In this document: positions 23,660 through 36,031 of the stretch, piece after piece | How the letters are laid out: each line of letters opens with the position of its first letter | Position numbering within the stretch: position 1 is the stretch's first letter | From: Alisma plantago-aquatica | Taxonomy: Eukaryota > Streptophyta > Magnoliopsida > Alismatales > Alismataceae | Assembly: GCA_963693085.1 (NCBI GenBank) | Contig: OY856412.1 | Span: 1,129,566,744 to 1,129,630,743 of the forward strand | DNA: 64,000 nucleotides | Direction: 5' to 3' | Translations under genes and position numbers: made by a program | The notes under the pieces: generated by a model | Seen by the model: only the letters and a program-made list of their open reading frames with translations | Told to the model about the DNA's origin: nothing | The model's database searches: none

Positions 23660-23960
23660 GTCCCAGCTTTGGGCTCGTGCCACCTTCCGATCTAGGGCTT
23701 GGTGCCATGTCGACCTTCCCTCCTAGGCTTGACCTTCTGTGATCTTCCCCTCCAAGGGCTTGATCCTGAAAATTTACACTATGGACTTGGGCCACCTTCC
23801 CTTCCTAGGCTTGGTGTCGTACTGGTCTTCCCAATCCTAGGCTGACTACTTCATGACCTCCCCTTCCTACGCTTGGTCATCCACTCAGGCCACCTTCCCT
23901 TCCTGGGCTTTGTGCTATACTAGTCTTCCCAATCCTGGGCTTGACCACTTGTGTCACTCA
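23660..23960. repeat. Degenerate tandem repeat built on cttccc...ctaggcttgg
   Basis: Roughly 35-40-bp units share ccttccc-t-cctaggcttgg followed by variable sequence; I count about eight here and two or three more at 24350-24420. Confidence 0.65.
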
Positions 23961-24480
23961 GAGATGGCATACTTGGGTTCAAAGAACGTAAGTGCTTTCA
24001 TCATTATATCTTTAATCCTCCGCCCTTCAGGTGGCAGTTAAGGTTACTTCAATAAATAAATATGTTTATTCAACTTACCTTTTAAGAGAATGTCCTTCCC
24101 TAGGGTGTCGTCTTGGCTCTTAGGAAGGAGTTAGGCTCTCTAGCCCCAACCTGACCCCATGATCTAGGGTTTTGCCACCATCATAGGTCATCTTTCCACT
24201 CATGGGTTGACCCACCCCAGGTTGGCACAATAACCCAAAGGTTTTATATTATTTTTCATCTTTATGAATAAATTTTTATCATTATAAATTCTCAACCCAT
24301 GTTTGCTCAATCTCTGGGCTACTCCATCATGGGTTATGTCCATTCAATAAACTTGGGCCACCTTCCCCTCCACGGGATTGGTGCCTACATCGACCTTCCC
24401 CTCTAGGGGCTTGGTCATCATCACCAAACTTCTAGAGACAACATGAGGGGTTTGAGAAAGTTATATTCATATTTTCATCT

Positions 24481-24483
<3 letters not shown>

Positions 24484-24514
<31 letters not shown>
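24484..24514. repeat. TA dinucleotide microsatellite
   Basis: An unbroken alternation of about fifteen TA units. Confidence 0.95.
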
Positions 24515-24517
<3 letters not shown>

Positions 24518-25051
24518 AAACTATTGGGTTCTTATATTTCTTAAAACCTCTTACATAAGTGTCATGATCCTCATGCACACATGCATGGGAGACTGGGTCA
24601 CCCAAACCCATCCCTTTATCTTTCTTATTCCTGATTTCAAGTTTCATATGGGTGGTGTCCCATATCACCACGTCATGCTCATTATTTAAGATTAAGGTTT
24701 TAGGGTTAGGGTTAGGGACTATACTCTTCCTATTAGAGTTTCCATATCCATTGACCTACTATAGTTTTCATACCCTAATCCAAGTCCTTCCTCTATGAAA
24801 GGGCTTACCCACACTTGTATCTTTCTAGTGTTTACCCTCAGTGAAGGGACCTACACTACAAGTTATATATTTTCACATTTACTTCTCTAATTAACAATTT
24901 CTTTTTAAGGCTTATTAAGCAAAGACATGAGAAGTAGATGAAATGTGAGATGAGAAACCTAGAAGATATATTATGCCTTAATCATTTTTCTCTTATATTT
25001 CTAAGGATGATTCTAATTTATAAACTATTAAGTATTAATCGATGAATCTAT

Positions 25052-25063
25052 GCTCTGATACCA
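25052..25063 (-). promoter_or_regulatory. Element B primer-binding site (initiator tRNA-Met)
   Basis: The minus strand reads TGGTATCAGAGC two bases after the end of the 5' LTR at 25066. It fixes orientation. Confidence 0.92.
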
Positions 25064-25065
25064 AA

Positions 25066-25147
25066 TGTAACAACCCAAAATTTTGAGTGTCCAAAAGAAC
25101 TTAAAGTCGCACATCGTTACTCATAAACTCTAGGATCAGATTCAACA
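25066..25147 (-). repeat. Element B 5' LTR, PBS-side fragment
   Basis: The first 82 bp match the start of the left LTR (19703 onward). Similarity ends at CAACA (25143-25147), the target-site duplication of element E, and resumes at 37103. Confidence 0.9.
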
Positions 25148-26624
25148 TGAAAAACAATAGAGGGGGGTGAATAGGGTTTTATAATAATTTTTATAATAAT
25201 TCAACCAAAAACAACCACAAGGATGTTGAAGAAGGAGACAAGGGTTTAGAGTGGTTCCACCCTTAGCAAAAACTAAGGGAGTCAGTCCACTACCCAATTA
25301 TTTCCAATTGGGATTTTGAAAGTATTTGAATTTTATTATCTTCTCAAGGATGTTACACAAAATTAGAAATACCTTCCCAAACCCTTTGGACAGCCTTCAC
25401 ATGAAGTAACTTCAAGCTCCCCCTTGAAGTAGCCTTCCTCCTTAAAGTACCTTCCTATTGAGACCTTCTAGAAGTAGTCCAAAGTCCTCCTTCGCCACCT
25501 AAGAAGATTTCACCCTCTCCACTCCACAACCTCAAACCTAGGAGTAGCAAGGAGAGTACAATGCAATAAGAAAAAACAAGAAAGGAAAAAGGAAATTACA
25601 ATTACTACTTAAGCACAAGGCTTGAATCCTATATCAAGCATTTTGATCTCCTATCCAATGTGTATGAAAGTGGAAGTATAGTGGGTAGGAGATTCTAGCC
25701 TATAGGACACAAAATGTCAGCAATGGAAATGATTAGCAAGTATTGAAGTTGCACAATTGCTCACAAGAATTGATTCTCAATTGCAAGTATGTGTACTCAA
25801 GTGAGTTTAGGTGTCCTAAGGCATGTCCTATTTATAGGAATGGTGTACTAGTGCTTAGGGATGTTTTAGACACTTTCTAGGGGGTTCCTAATGCTCAACT
25901 AGCCGTTATATATCCACTAATTGCATTTGTAATGGCTATTTAATTAATTCTGAAAAGTGCACACAGAAACCTTCTCGGTCGAGAAGTTTGTCGATCGAGT
26001 GTCTCTCGGTCGAGGAATTTGTCGACTGAGGGTAAGTATGGAGCAACGTTCAACTCAAATCCCAACTACATTTTCCCACTAACTCTAATGACTATAGAAC
26101 TAAGTCTAACGACTATAGAACCTGCTCGAGACACAGTCTCAATCGAAGTAAAGTCCGACCAAGCCTTTCTCTATGATGGCTTTTAGCAGGTTTGGCAAAG
26201 ATGTTCGTTCTTTAGACTTGGGAGTTTCTCGGTTGAGAAAATGTTCGATCGAGAGTATCTCGGTCGAGAAGTGTGTCGTCTGAGACAAACTCTATTTCAA
26301 AACTTTAACTCATATGCTAAGTGTAAGAAATGAATGTGAAATTTTGATGCTCACTTAGGGATGACCTATCTAAGTATTGTGTGTGGATAGGGAAGATCTA
26401 AATGCTTGATTTACATGATATCTAAGTACTTTTACATTATATATTTGTACAAGTTTACATTTGATTATACTCATGAAAATAAAGCAATTTAAGCATGTAG
26501 ATCTTCCAAAACATTGTCATCCACCTTGTTCCTGAAATACTCAAGTAGCACATTAGATCCACAAGAATGAAATGTTTGTCATTTTCAAAACAAAGGTATT
26601 TTGATGATGTCCATTTAACCAACA
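25148..26624 (-). repeat. Element E 3' LTR (1477 bp)
   Basis: Starts TGAAAAACA, ends CCAACA. On the minus strand the U3 part (26624 to 25837) carries inverted pairs of CTCGGTCGA/TCGACCGAG-type motifs (25974-26030 and 26139-26286), upstream of the TATA box at 25829-25836. It shows what the uninterrupted LTR looks like at the place where F entered the 5' LTR. Confidence 0.93.
25829..25836 (-). promoter_or_regulatory. TATA box of element E LTR
   Basis: The minus strand reads CTATAAATAGGAC, a textbook TATA context. The same box is present in the 5' LTR at 33010-33017. Confidence 0.8.
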
Positions 26625-26642
26625 ATCTCCTCCTTTTTGAAG
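26625..26642 (-). promoter_or_regulatory. Element E polypurine tract
   Basis: The sense strand reads CAAAAAGGAGGAGAT next to the 3' LTR. Unlike the other elements, no hairpin with a short loop sits next to it. Confidence 0.8.
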
Positions 26643-27156
26643 ATGACAAACATTTCTAAATATAACTCAAATAAGCTTAAATAATATTGAGTTCAGTTTC
26701 ATACCTAAAATTTACCTTGTGTATTCCTTCTCTTGTTTATGGAATGTGTGCTTATTATATACAAAGAGGTGTGGAACATAAAATCCAACTCTTTAGGGAA
26801 TATAGCAACATTTGATGTGTAGACAAGAGAGTATGTATGAAACTCAATGATTGAGTATTTAAGATTTATATTATTTCACCCCCTTTGTCATTTCAAAAAA
26901 AAATAACCATTAAAAACATTTGTTAAGACTCCCCCTTAATTGGTTCGCCCCTTTCAAAAAGATAACCGTTAAAACATGCTAAAAGATGTCCATTTACAGC
27001 CAAAATGTAAAGATCGGAGAAACCACCCAATTTTAAGAAGCACAAATGTCAAAGAAAACATCTTCTAAGGGAGTGATAAGTAATTTCTTCCTTATGTTAT
27101 TAAATTGATCTAATGGATGTGATTTTGTGAAAATATCAGCCAATTGATCTTCCGTA
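26643..27156 (-). other. Element E 3' untranslated region
   Basis: About 0.5 kb between the end of RNase H and the polypurine tract; no frame or structure recognised. Confidence 0.6.
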
Positions 27157-28845
27157 TCAACATGATGAAGGGATATATTTTTTTTTAGAAATATGATCCC
27201 TTAGAAAATGATGACAGATTTCAATATGTTTGGCACGGCTGTGTAAGATATGATTATGTGCCAAGTTTATAGCGCTTGTATTGTCACAAAAGATAGGTGT
27301 AGATGAAAATATAAAACCATAATCATTTAAAACTTGTTGCATATAAAGCACTTGAGCACAACAAGACCCAGCTGCCATATATTCAGCTTTAGTGGTAGAA
27401 AGGGAAACCAAGTTTTGTTTCTTACTAAACCATGATACTAAGGATCTTCCTAATAAGAAACAACTTCCGCTTGTGCTTTTTTGGTCAAGTTGACAAGCAG
27501 CATAATCAGCATCGGTATAAGCTTTCAAATCTAAAGATTGTCTTTTAAGATACCATAAACCATAGTTTGCGGTGCCGGCTAAGTATCTTAGAATCCTTTT
27601 GACAGCTTGAAAATGAGTTTGCATGGGTTTTGATTGAAATCTAGCACAAAGTCCAACGGAAAACATGATATCCGGTGTAGAAGCGGTAAAGTAAAGCAAA
27701 CTACCAATCATGGCCCTATATAAGGAATCATCAATGGGTTCCCCATTTTCATCCTTGTCAATTTTAGTAGAAGTAGCCATTGGTGTGGTAGCATGCTTGC
27801 AATGTTCCATTCTGAAACATTTTAAAAGTTCATTTGTATACTTCTCTTGGCCTATAAAAATCCCGATGGGCATTTGCTTTATTTGAAAACCAAGAAAGAA
27901 AGTCAATTCTCCCATGAGACTCTTTTCAAATTCCTTTTGCATAATATCACTAAATTGTTTACATAATGATTTATTTGATGCACCAAAGATAATATCATCA
28001 ACATAAATTTGAACAACTAGAAAGTCGGATTCATATGTTTTGAAAAATAAAGTAGAATCTGAATTTCCAATTGAAAAACTATTATCAAATAGATAATTTT
28101 TTAGCCTTTCATACCAATTTCTAAGTACTTGTTTTAAACCATAAAGTGCTTTCTTAAGTTTGTAAACACAATCATCTTTACCAAGAATTTCAAAACCAGG
28201 TGGTTGGGCAACATACACTTCCTCTTGTACTATTCCATTTAGAAATGCACTTTTTACATCCATTTGGAATAGTTTGATGTTTTTGTGGGCAGATGTAGCT
28301 AGTAGCATTCTAATGGCCTCAAGTCTTGCCATTGGTTCATAGGTTTCATCAAAGTCTATTCCCTCTTGTTGATTATACCCTTATGCTACCAACCTAGCTT
28401 TATTTCTTACTACTTCCCTGGCTTCATTTAACTTATTTCAAAAAACCCACTTAGTTCCAATAATGGTTTTATCTTGTGGTTTAGGAACTAAGTCCCATAC
28501 ATCATTCTTAGTGAATTGGTTTAATTCTTCTTGCATTGCCATTATCCAATAATCATCTTCTAGAGCTTCAGTCACTTTCTTAGGTTCAATTATAGATACA
28601 AATGCCATATTTGCAACATCTCTAAAAGATGATCAGGTTTTTAATTTATCCTTAGGATTTCCAATGATTAGTTCTTGAGGATGATCCTTAATGAGTCTAG
28701 GGATGGGTTGTTGTGTCTCAATTTGTTGATCATTTTCAACATTTTGATCATCTTTAGTTGATATGGTTAGATCTTCAATTTGATGAGTAGTATCAACTAT
28801 GTTATCACTTTGTTTTTGTTCTTCATGAAAAGTAATGTGAATGGA
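27157..28845 (-). pseudogene. pol: Copia reverse transcriptase and RNase H
   Basis: The open 391-codon stretch (27157-28332) continues in frame upstream through stops near 28844, 28635, 28440 and 28384. RT blocks are clear: the start region with W-V-F, then Q-M-D-V-K-S-A-F-L-N-G, Y-K-L-K-K-A-L-Y-G-L-K-Q and the catalytic Y-V-D-D-I-I-F-G. RNase H follows with S-T-T-K-A-E-Y-M-A and, near the C-terminus, F-C-D-N-T-S-A-I plus H-S-R-A-K-H-I-E. The enzymes copy element RNA into DNA and degrade the RNA strand inside virus-like particles. Catalytic residues are present in the open part, but the upstream stops prevent a full product. Placement after integrase defines Ty1/copia. Confidence 0.92.
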
Positions 28846-29436
28846 TTATTCAACTTTTCTAGAGATGGTATTGTAAACTATAAATGCTTTGCTAGAAGTT
28901 GAATATCCTAAGAAAAAGGCTTTTTGTGATTTAGAGTCAAACTTTTCTCTATCATCTTTTTTGTTTAAGATATAGCAAGTTGAGCCAAAATTATGAAAAG
29001 AATCAACCCTTGGTTTCTTATTATAAATGAGTTCATATGGTGTTTTCTTCAAATAAGAGTGTACAGTTACTCTATTTAGTACATAGCAAGCTGTGTTTAC
29101 TGCTTCTGCCCAAAATGTTTTAGATGTATTATGTTCAAGCATCATAGTCCTAGCCATTTCTTGTAAGGACCTATTCTTTCTTTCAACTATGCCATTTTGT
29201 TGTGGAGTACGTGGAGCTGAAAAATTGTGAGTGTAGCCTTGAGATGCGCAGAATTCTTCAAATATATGATTCTCAAATTCTCCACCATAATCACATCTAA
29301 TTGTGCATATTTTATTTTGTAATTGATTTTCAATCTTTGAGCAAAATTGTATGAACACTTGAATGGTATCATCTTTATTTGCAAGGAAATGAACCCATGT
29401 ATATCTACTTTAATCATAAAAAATAACAAAGCAATA
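28846..29436 (-). pseudogene. pol: Copia integrase core
   Basis: A 170-codon open stretch (28846-29358) is in frame with the protease part upstream and the RT downstream. It has D-Y-G-G-E-F, A-P-R-T-P-Q-Q-N-G-I-V-E-R-K-N-R, which supply the second Asp and the Glu of the D,D-35-E active site; the first Asp lies in H-M-D-L-L-G-P just upstream (about 29480). The segment 29359-29436 reads S-R-Y-T-W-V-H-F-L with stops, as in the family. Integrase joins the cDNA to host DNA and makes the 5-bp duplication seen here as CAACA. Broken by stops. Confidence 0.9.
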
Positions 29437-30153
29437 TCATTTTCCACCAATAGATTGTGTCCTCATAGGTCCTAATAAATCCATATGAATAAGTTCTAGT
29501 GACCTACTAGTGCTAAGAATGTTTTTGGGTTTAAAGGAAGTTTTAGTTTGTTTACCAAAAGTACATGGTTCACAATTTTTAGATTGATCAAAAGATAGCT
29601 TAGGAAAACCACGAACAAGATCATATTTAACTAGCTTTTTGGTAACATGTGAACTAGCATGACCTAATTTTCTATGCCATAATTGGAGAGAATTATCTTT
29701 TGCAAGTAAAAATTTTCCAATTATAGATTGCATAGAGTTAGGTCTAAGAATATATAGATTTCCAATTCTTTTTCCTTCATACACAACATTTGTAGTGTTC
29801 TCTATTAGTAACTTGTAGCAATTTTTATTTAATAAAACATCATATCCAGTATCACATAGTTGACTGACACTTATTAAATTATGGTGCAGACCATCAACAA
29901 GTAAAACATTTTTTATTTCAAGGTTTGTACAAATATTACCTATTCCAACAATTTTATCTTTGCCATTGTCTCCAAAAGTGATTGTTCCACTTTTCTTTTC
30001 TTCAAAAGTTTGAAAAGCATCCTTATTGCCAATCATGTGTTTGGAGCATCCACTATCAACCACCCAATCCTGCAACAAAATATGGATTTTGGTACCCATG
30101 TGATGGTCCATTATGGTTAGGTACATTAAATAATAAATTGAACATGATTGCAT
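29437..30153 (-). pseudogene. pol: Copia protease and gag-pre-integrase region
   Basis: A 238-codon open stretch. W-V-V-D-S-G-C-S-K-H-M is the aspartic-protease active site of copia elements (D-S-G-C-S). The region W-H-R-K-L-G-H ... C-E-P-C is the HHCC zinc-binding gag-pre-integrase domain, followed by the start of the integrase core (H-M-D-L-L-G-P). The protease would cut the Gag-Pol precursor. The next downstream coding is in the same frame after a stop at 29437. Gag upstream lies in another frame across the spacer 30154-30490. Confidence 0.92.
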
Positions 30154-30490
30154 AATTTCAGCTCATCAGATCTTCATTCGGTCGAAAAATATTTCGACCG
30201 ATCTTGTCTTGTTCAACAATTTCTCGACTAGGATTGTTACTGTGTTAACTACATATTTCAGATTTGATATAGGAATTCCTTCGGTCGAATAATTTCTCGA
30301 CCGAGAAATGTCTCAGTCGAACTGTTTGTCGACCGAGGTTGTTTCTATTTGTTTGCAGTAATCTGTTTATGTCAGTTTTGGCTTAAATCATTGTAATATG
30401 CTAAGGTACCATTCTATTTAGTTGAGATGAGACATTAAGATATTCAAATGAAGTGTTAGGTCAAATCTCAACTTAATCATATTAAATTTT
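30154..30490 (-). other. Gag-pol spacer of element E with inverted-pair motifs
   Basis: There is no open frame joining gag and protease here. The spacer contains the motif found in this element's U3: TCGGTCGAAA-aata-TTTCGACCGA (30178-30201) and more CGGTCGA/TCGACCGAG words at 30278-30336. Its place inside what should be a continuous coding region is unusual. Confidence 0.7.
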
Positions 30491-32236
30491 CTAAGTTTGG
30501 TGTCTTGGAACCCATACTAACTCAACATCCTTTTTCTTGTAAGGACATGAGAAGGAATAATGTCCAAGACACAAGCAATAGTGACAACACATAGAATCAA
30601 TTTCATTTCTCTTTCTAGGATTTTGAGTTGTGTTCTTGGGTACAAACATCATCTTGGTCTTGGGTGCTTGAGTTCTCCTAGGTTTGGGTTGATAAGAGTT
30701 TTCTTTTGGAACATATCCTAAACCTCTTCTTCCACTATAACCAGAAGAGTTCTTTAGGATCTTATCAGGAATACCATTATTTCTCAAGCTACTAACTTCT
30801 TTTTGTAACTTAGCAATCTCATCCATTTTCTTTTTGATATCTAACTTTGCTTTATCTAGATCAGATGATAAAGCATCTCTTTCTTTAACAACAACATCAT
30901 AATCTAGATGAGTACATAGGATAGGTTGAGTCTGAAAATAATTTAGTTTTGCAAGCAATTCGACCTTTTCTTGAGAAAGAAGATCATGGTTTGTTTCTAA
31001 AGTAAGCAACTTCATATTTAAATCATTTAAAGATGATTTCAAAGTAAGGTTTTCAGAAATAATTTTGTCCTTTTCAAAAGAAAGATTATTTAATTTAGCA
31101 TATAAATCCTCATTAGTTCGAGTAACTTTCTTTAGTTTCTTTTTGCAATCAACATATTTGTCATGAGTATCTTGAAGACTAACAATTAGATCTTTTGGAA
31201 AATCAAGAAGGCTTACCTCTTGAGAATCATCACTATCATCTTCTTTGGCCATGAGACACTCCACATTCTCTTCTCCACTCTCACTATCACTTGACTCATC
31301 CCATGAGCTTTGTATGCTTTTTCTCCCTTCTTCTTGGATGAGTTTTCTTCCCTTTCTTTGCTTTAGAACATTCATTCTTAAGATGTCCCTTCTTTCCACA
31401 TTCAAAACAGCTAGGAGAGGAAGAAGAAGAAGAACCAATAACATTGTTAGATTTAAATCTTCTATATTTCTTACCATTAACAATTAGAGCTTCTTCTCCC
31501 TCATCTCCATCACTTTCCCATCACTTTATTGAGTTATGACCTTTGTAGCCTTGAAATCCATGCCCTTCTTTCTTCCTTGTTGAAGTTCACTCTCTTGTCT
31601 TTCTTCCTCCTCCAAGGTTTCCTCATGTGCTTCTAAGTTGCCAATGAGTTGCTCCATCCTTAGTTGAGTGAGGTCATTGGCTTCTTCAATTGCGGTCACC
31701 TTAGGCTTGTACTTGGAAGGAAGAGACCTAAGAATTTTTGACACTTGATCTTCTTCACTAATGTATTTACCTAATGAATTCAAAGCATTAACAATAGAAG
31801 AAAACTTTGCATACATTTCACTAATAGACTCATTTGGTTCCATACAAAACTATTCAAATTTTTTTTTAAGCATGCCAATTTTGGAATTTTTTACTTGAAC
31901 AGTTCCTTCATAAGTAATAGAGAGTCTATGCCATATCTCATATGCAGTTTCACAATTTGATTTTCTATTTAATTCACCTATGGAAATTGAACAATAAAGG
32001 ATACTTATAGCTTTCGCATTTAATTGAGCTTATCTCACAGTGTTTGCATCCCATGTAGCATATTCAGTTTGAGGAAGATCATAGGCATTTTACACCATTC
32101 TCCAGAGATCCCAGATGATTCCTTGAAAATAGAATTTCATCCTCCTTTTCCAAAAGGTGTAGTTTGTGCCATCAAATGGTGGAGGCCGAGCCACAAGTGT
32201 TCCTTCCAAGTTGAGGTTGTTGAGTACCCCATCACC
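30491..32236 (-). pseudogene. gag: Copia gag with zinc knuckle
   Basis: The frame starts at about 32236 (M-G-D-G-V-L-N) and stays in one register to 30491, with stops at about 32090, 32034, 31850, 31526 and 31490. N-terminal residues P-P-F-D-G-T-N-Y-T-F-W-K-R-R-M and the E-P-N-E-S-I-S-E-M-Y-A-K-F region are typical copia Gag (UBN2-type). A long charged, probably coiled-coil part follows, then the CCHC knuckle C-H-Y-C-L-C-L-G-H-Y-S-F-S-C near the end. Gag forms the particle and binds the RNA. The stops make it non-functional, and the frame differs from that of pol. Confidence 0.9.
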
Positions 32237-32274
32237 CATTTTCTTCAAGACTTTGTTAAAGTTCCTTGATGCAT

Positions 32275-32286
32275 ACTCTAATACCA
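32275..32286 (-). promoter_or_regulatory. Element E primer-binding site (tRNA-Met, mutated)
   Basis: The minus strand reads TGGTATTAGAGT two bases from the 5' LTR; the standard site is TGGTATCAGAGC. Both differences are C-to-T. Confidence 0.85.
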
Positions 32287-32288
32287 AT

Positions 32289-33030
32289 TGAAAAACACTA
32301 GAGGGGGGGGTGAATAGGGTTTTATAATAATTTTTAAAATAATTCAACCAATAAACAACCACAAGGATGTTGAAGTAGGAGACAATGGTTTAGAGTGGTT
32401 CCACCCTTAGCAAAAACTAAGAGAGTCAGTCCACTGCCCAATTGTTTCCAATTGGGATTTTGAAAGTATTTGAATTTTATTACCTTCTCAAGGATGTTAC
32501 ACACAATTACAAATACCTTCCCAAACCCTATGGACAGCCTTCACCCGAAGTCGTCTCACCAACCTTGAAGCAGCCTTCACTTGAAGTAACTTTAGGCTCC
32601 CCCTTGAAGTAGCCTTCCTCCTAGAAGTATCTTCCCATTGAGACCTTGTAGAAGTAGTCCAAAGTCCTCCTTCTCCACCTGAGAAGATTTCACCCTCTAC
32701 ACTCCACATCCTCCAACCTAGGAGTATCAAGGAGAGTACAATGCAATAAGAAAGAACAAGAAAGCAAAAAGGAAATTACAATTACCACTTAAGCACATGG
32801 CTTGAATCCTATATCAAGCATTTTGATCTCCTATCCAATGTGTATGAAAGTGGAAGTATAGTGGGTAGGAGATTCTAGCCTATAGGACACGAAATGCCAA
32901 CAATGTAAATGATTACCAAGTGTTGAAGTTGCTCAATTGCTCATAAAAAATTGATTCTCAATTGCAAGTATGTGTACTCAAGTGATTTTAGGTGTCCTAA
33001 GGCATGTTCTATTTATAGGAATGGCCTACT
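32289..33030 (-). repeat. Element E 5' LTR, PBS-side part
   Basis: Matches the corresponding part of the 3' LTR. It ends at CTACT (33026-33030), the duplication created by insert F, and includes the TATA box at 33010-33017. The LTR continues at 36323. Confidence 0.93.
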
Positions 33031-33748
33031 TGTGACAAAGTGGATTTTGGAATTATAATAAAGTAATTAATCTTTTGACATCATTATACTCACTCATGGT
33101 GCCAAACCATTTTTTTTGGTTTAATAATCAATATTGGTACTCAAATTTGAAATATGGTGAGCAATGTGAATTTTATACACATTATAACATCACAAATTTG
33201 ACTCATTCATCACTTTCTCCAAAGAATCAAATAGATCCATAAAAATTCATAATTTGGTTCTCAAACTTCTTCTAGATATTCTCCATACTTTTGCGAAGCT
33301 ATGGACCAAATTTCAGCTCATTTTGATATTCCTACACCTGTCTACGAATTTTTGAAGATAATGTATTAAAAACTCCTTCATTTGCCTTTTTAATTGGTTT
33401 TTCCACATCAGCTATCCAGGGAAACGCATCGGGGGTGTGTTTTGGCCCTTGGATCTACCTCCCATAGATCTAGGCCAGATTTGATGGCCATTGTGTCATC
33501 TTCAACCTCCCGCTGATTGCGGGGAGGTGTTAATGCGGCCAAACGACCGATCTCCCGCTCACGAACCCAGTTTGAAAATATGAGCGGATAGAATCGCTCG
33601 TCTCGCAAATTTGAACTCAACCATACCCTTTTTGACCTTCTTTCATGCTCTATCCAGCCACCAAAATGAGCTCTTTGCTCTCTTGTCTCCCTCTAGTGAC
33701 CATGGCCATTTTCAAATCTCAATCTAGCCTAACCCTAGCCCCCAAACC

Positions 33749-33755
33749 TATAAAA
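33749..33755 (+). promoter_or_regulatory. Probable TATA box in insert F
   Basis: TATAAAA in the context accTATAAAAgaacc, about 0.7 kb into the LTR-like sequence and followed by a C-rich, leader-like region. Confidence 0.5.
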
Positions 33756-35995
33756 GAACCCCAAGGTCCGCAGCAAGTGTGCCTTGCTTAGAGCCTAGCC
33801 TCGCACTCCATGTCCGCCTAAAATGCCCAACTTTTGCATCAGAGACCCCCTTTTGCTGTGTAGCACCGCCGTGAAGCCCAGATAAGGTGTCCATGCTCCT
33901 CGCCTCCTCTCCCTATTCTATGGCCCCCATCCAGTTCGTAGGTCTATAGCAAACTCGGCTGACATACTCACCGCCTTCCTCACCTCCTCCTGCACTAGTT
34001 TCTCCTCCACACTGGAAAGCCTCTCTATCGCGGCACTACCACCCCAGTACAGGTTACGACTTGGCTGGGATGATGACCAAGAGCCGCAAGATCCTGATCC
34101 AAGGGCCCAGCTCGCGAAGAGTCACATCCCTCCGATCACGATCCAATGGCCCAAGCTTGGAAATCGAGACCTGCTCACATGTTAAGGAAGTGTTCCATCA
34201 CGAACGTGCAGATCTAGATCAACGACCTATATTTTTCCTCGACTATCCTTTTTAGGTATGTTTATACCTCCTCTCTACTCGAATATTCAATTAAATGCCA
34301 GATCTTGTCTAGATTGTAGAAAATGCATCCAAACTCCAAAAATGATGAATAAGTAGTCCTTTTTTATCAGAAAAATCCAGTGAAACCATTAAAAATACTC
34401 CTAAAGCCTAATTCCGAATGATGCTCACCGATATAATTAAATCTATATCTCTTGCTTATGTAATTGGTCTAAATAACTCTATTTGTGGTTAATCTTGACT
34501 AAATGCTGAAAACCCTAGATTTGGACTCTATTTATTCTTGTAACCTAGATCTAATATATTTGAATCATCGACTCATGAAAATGAAGCATTAGTGATCTAG
34601 ATATTTTTACTTGATTCAATCTTGATTATAATGAATAATGAGTAATCTCGATATTGATCTAAATCATGTAAAACCTTGGTATATGCTTGACCCATCAATA
34701 TGATCTTGAATTCCAATTATATTAAGTATCATGATGATGACTCAAATATTGATGATAATATTTAGGGTTAGAAAATATATTCCTAAAATACCTAGGTAGA
34801 TCATCCATCCTTGAATATGCTTGACACTTGAGTAAATATTGAAATCTTGATATAATGTTGACAATAAATGAATGATCTACCCTAGGGATGAATAGGAATG
34901 GAAAACCCTAATATGGTATACTTGGTATTGTTGTATAATATGATCTTGACCCTCGATCATATCTCGATTGACCTAGGAACTACTTGAGACCCTGGTCTTC
35001 TACTCTTGTTGATATATATTCAAAATCTTCAGTGAAAGGTATGCTATTATACAACTCCTCCTTGATTGTAATGATGATACTTTTAGGTATCTCTTGACTT
35101 ATGCTTGGCTATTTATTTGGATGAACTATTGTTCCCAATAAGTGGTCTTTAATTTTTCTTCTATATTATATTTTGAGAAACATGAAACCCTAAATTGCAA
35201 TACCCGTTATGACTGTCTGTATATTGATGTTGATAATGATGTTGGAAAAGTTGATGACGTTGATATTGAATATAAGCAAAAACCCCATTGATTGAAGGGT
35301 GGGGTTTTGTACATTGACCTCCTATCTCCTTGGTGAGAAGGAGCTTGGTGACCTCCCCATCGCGTTGGGGTAATAGAGTCACATAAACTAGTATAAGCAT
35401 GCTTCTTGATTACAACATAATGGGAAATTCGTAATAAAATTCTTGTTGAATAACATTTCAGTTTTTGGAAGATCGTTCGTTATGCTTTTGAAACATAAGT
35501 CCTGCCAAGCATACTAGTTTTCTTATAAATTGCTTTACTTGTTTTTATATAGCGTACCGTGCAATTGCATGATTGTGTCTTGATTTTCTTGATTTTAGGT
35601 AATACAAATGGAATATTGAATAAGATCGCTTCCACACTCATGCACTCTGATGACCAAGATAAATCAGATATATCTCCATATTGGGTTAGTTTATCTTTAT
35701 TTATCTAGTTTTTGAGTTATTTATTTCTTATTGTATATGCCAGTGTGATAGATCCTATTGAGCCACTCAGGGACGGGCGCTTCAATCCTTTTACTACTGT
35801 CTAGGTAGTAGGATTGGGATTGGGTGCATGTGGCATGCCAGTCTTGAGCCATACGGTCCAGGCATGTAGGAAAGGGCTATCCATGGTGATGTATCCACCC
35901 TTGCGCTGGTGTTCTGTGATCAAGAGCTGGGTGTCCATGGGTCATGTTGGATCTGCACTGAAATGGGGAAATATTATTAGGCCACATAGTTGAGC

Positions 35996-36031
35996 CTTGA
36001 CGAGAACGTCAAGAGTCTAAGCAGGGGAGAT
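35996..36031 (+). promoter_or_regulatory. Cassandra-type hairpin and polypurine tract in insert F
   Basis: CTTGACG-agaa-CGTCAAG is a perfect 7-bp hairpin (35996-36013), followed by agtctaagcaggggagat (36014-36031) and then the LTR start TGTAACG. The arrangement equals that in A, B and D. Confidence 0.8.

Larger units (their letters stand above)
22601..25051 (-). other. Element B non-coding interior
   Basis: No gag or pol frame. It contains a degenerate short tandem repeat (23660-23960, again at 24350-24420), a TA microsatellite (24484-24514) and a short telomere-like run (24698-24717). Frames of 60-80 codons across these repeats are by-products. Confidence 0.75.

Noticed and set aside
24432..24671. 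79-codon ORF with I-Y repeats
   Set aside because: It translates the TA microsatellite.
24698..24717. Interstitial telomere repeat
   Set aside because: Only about three TTAGGG-type units inside a retrotransposon interior, and not the plant seven-base repeat; chance is enough to explain it.
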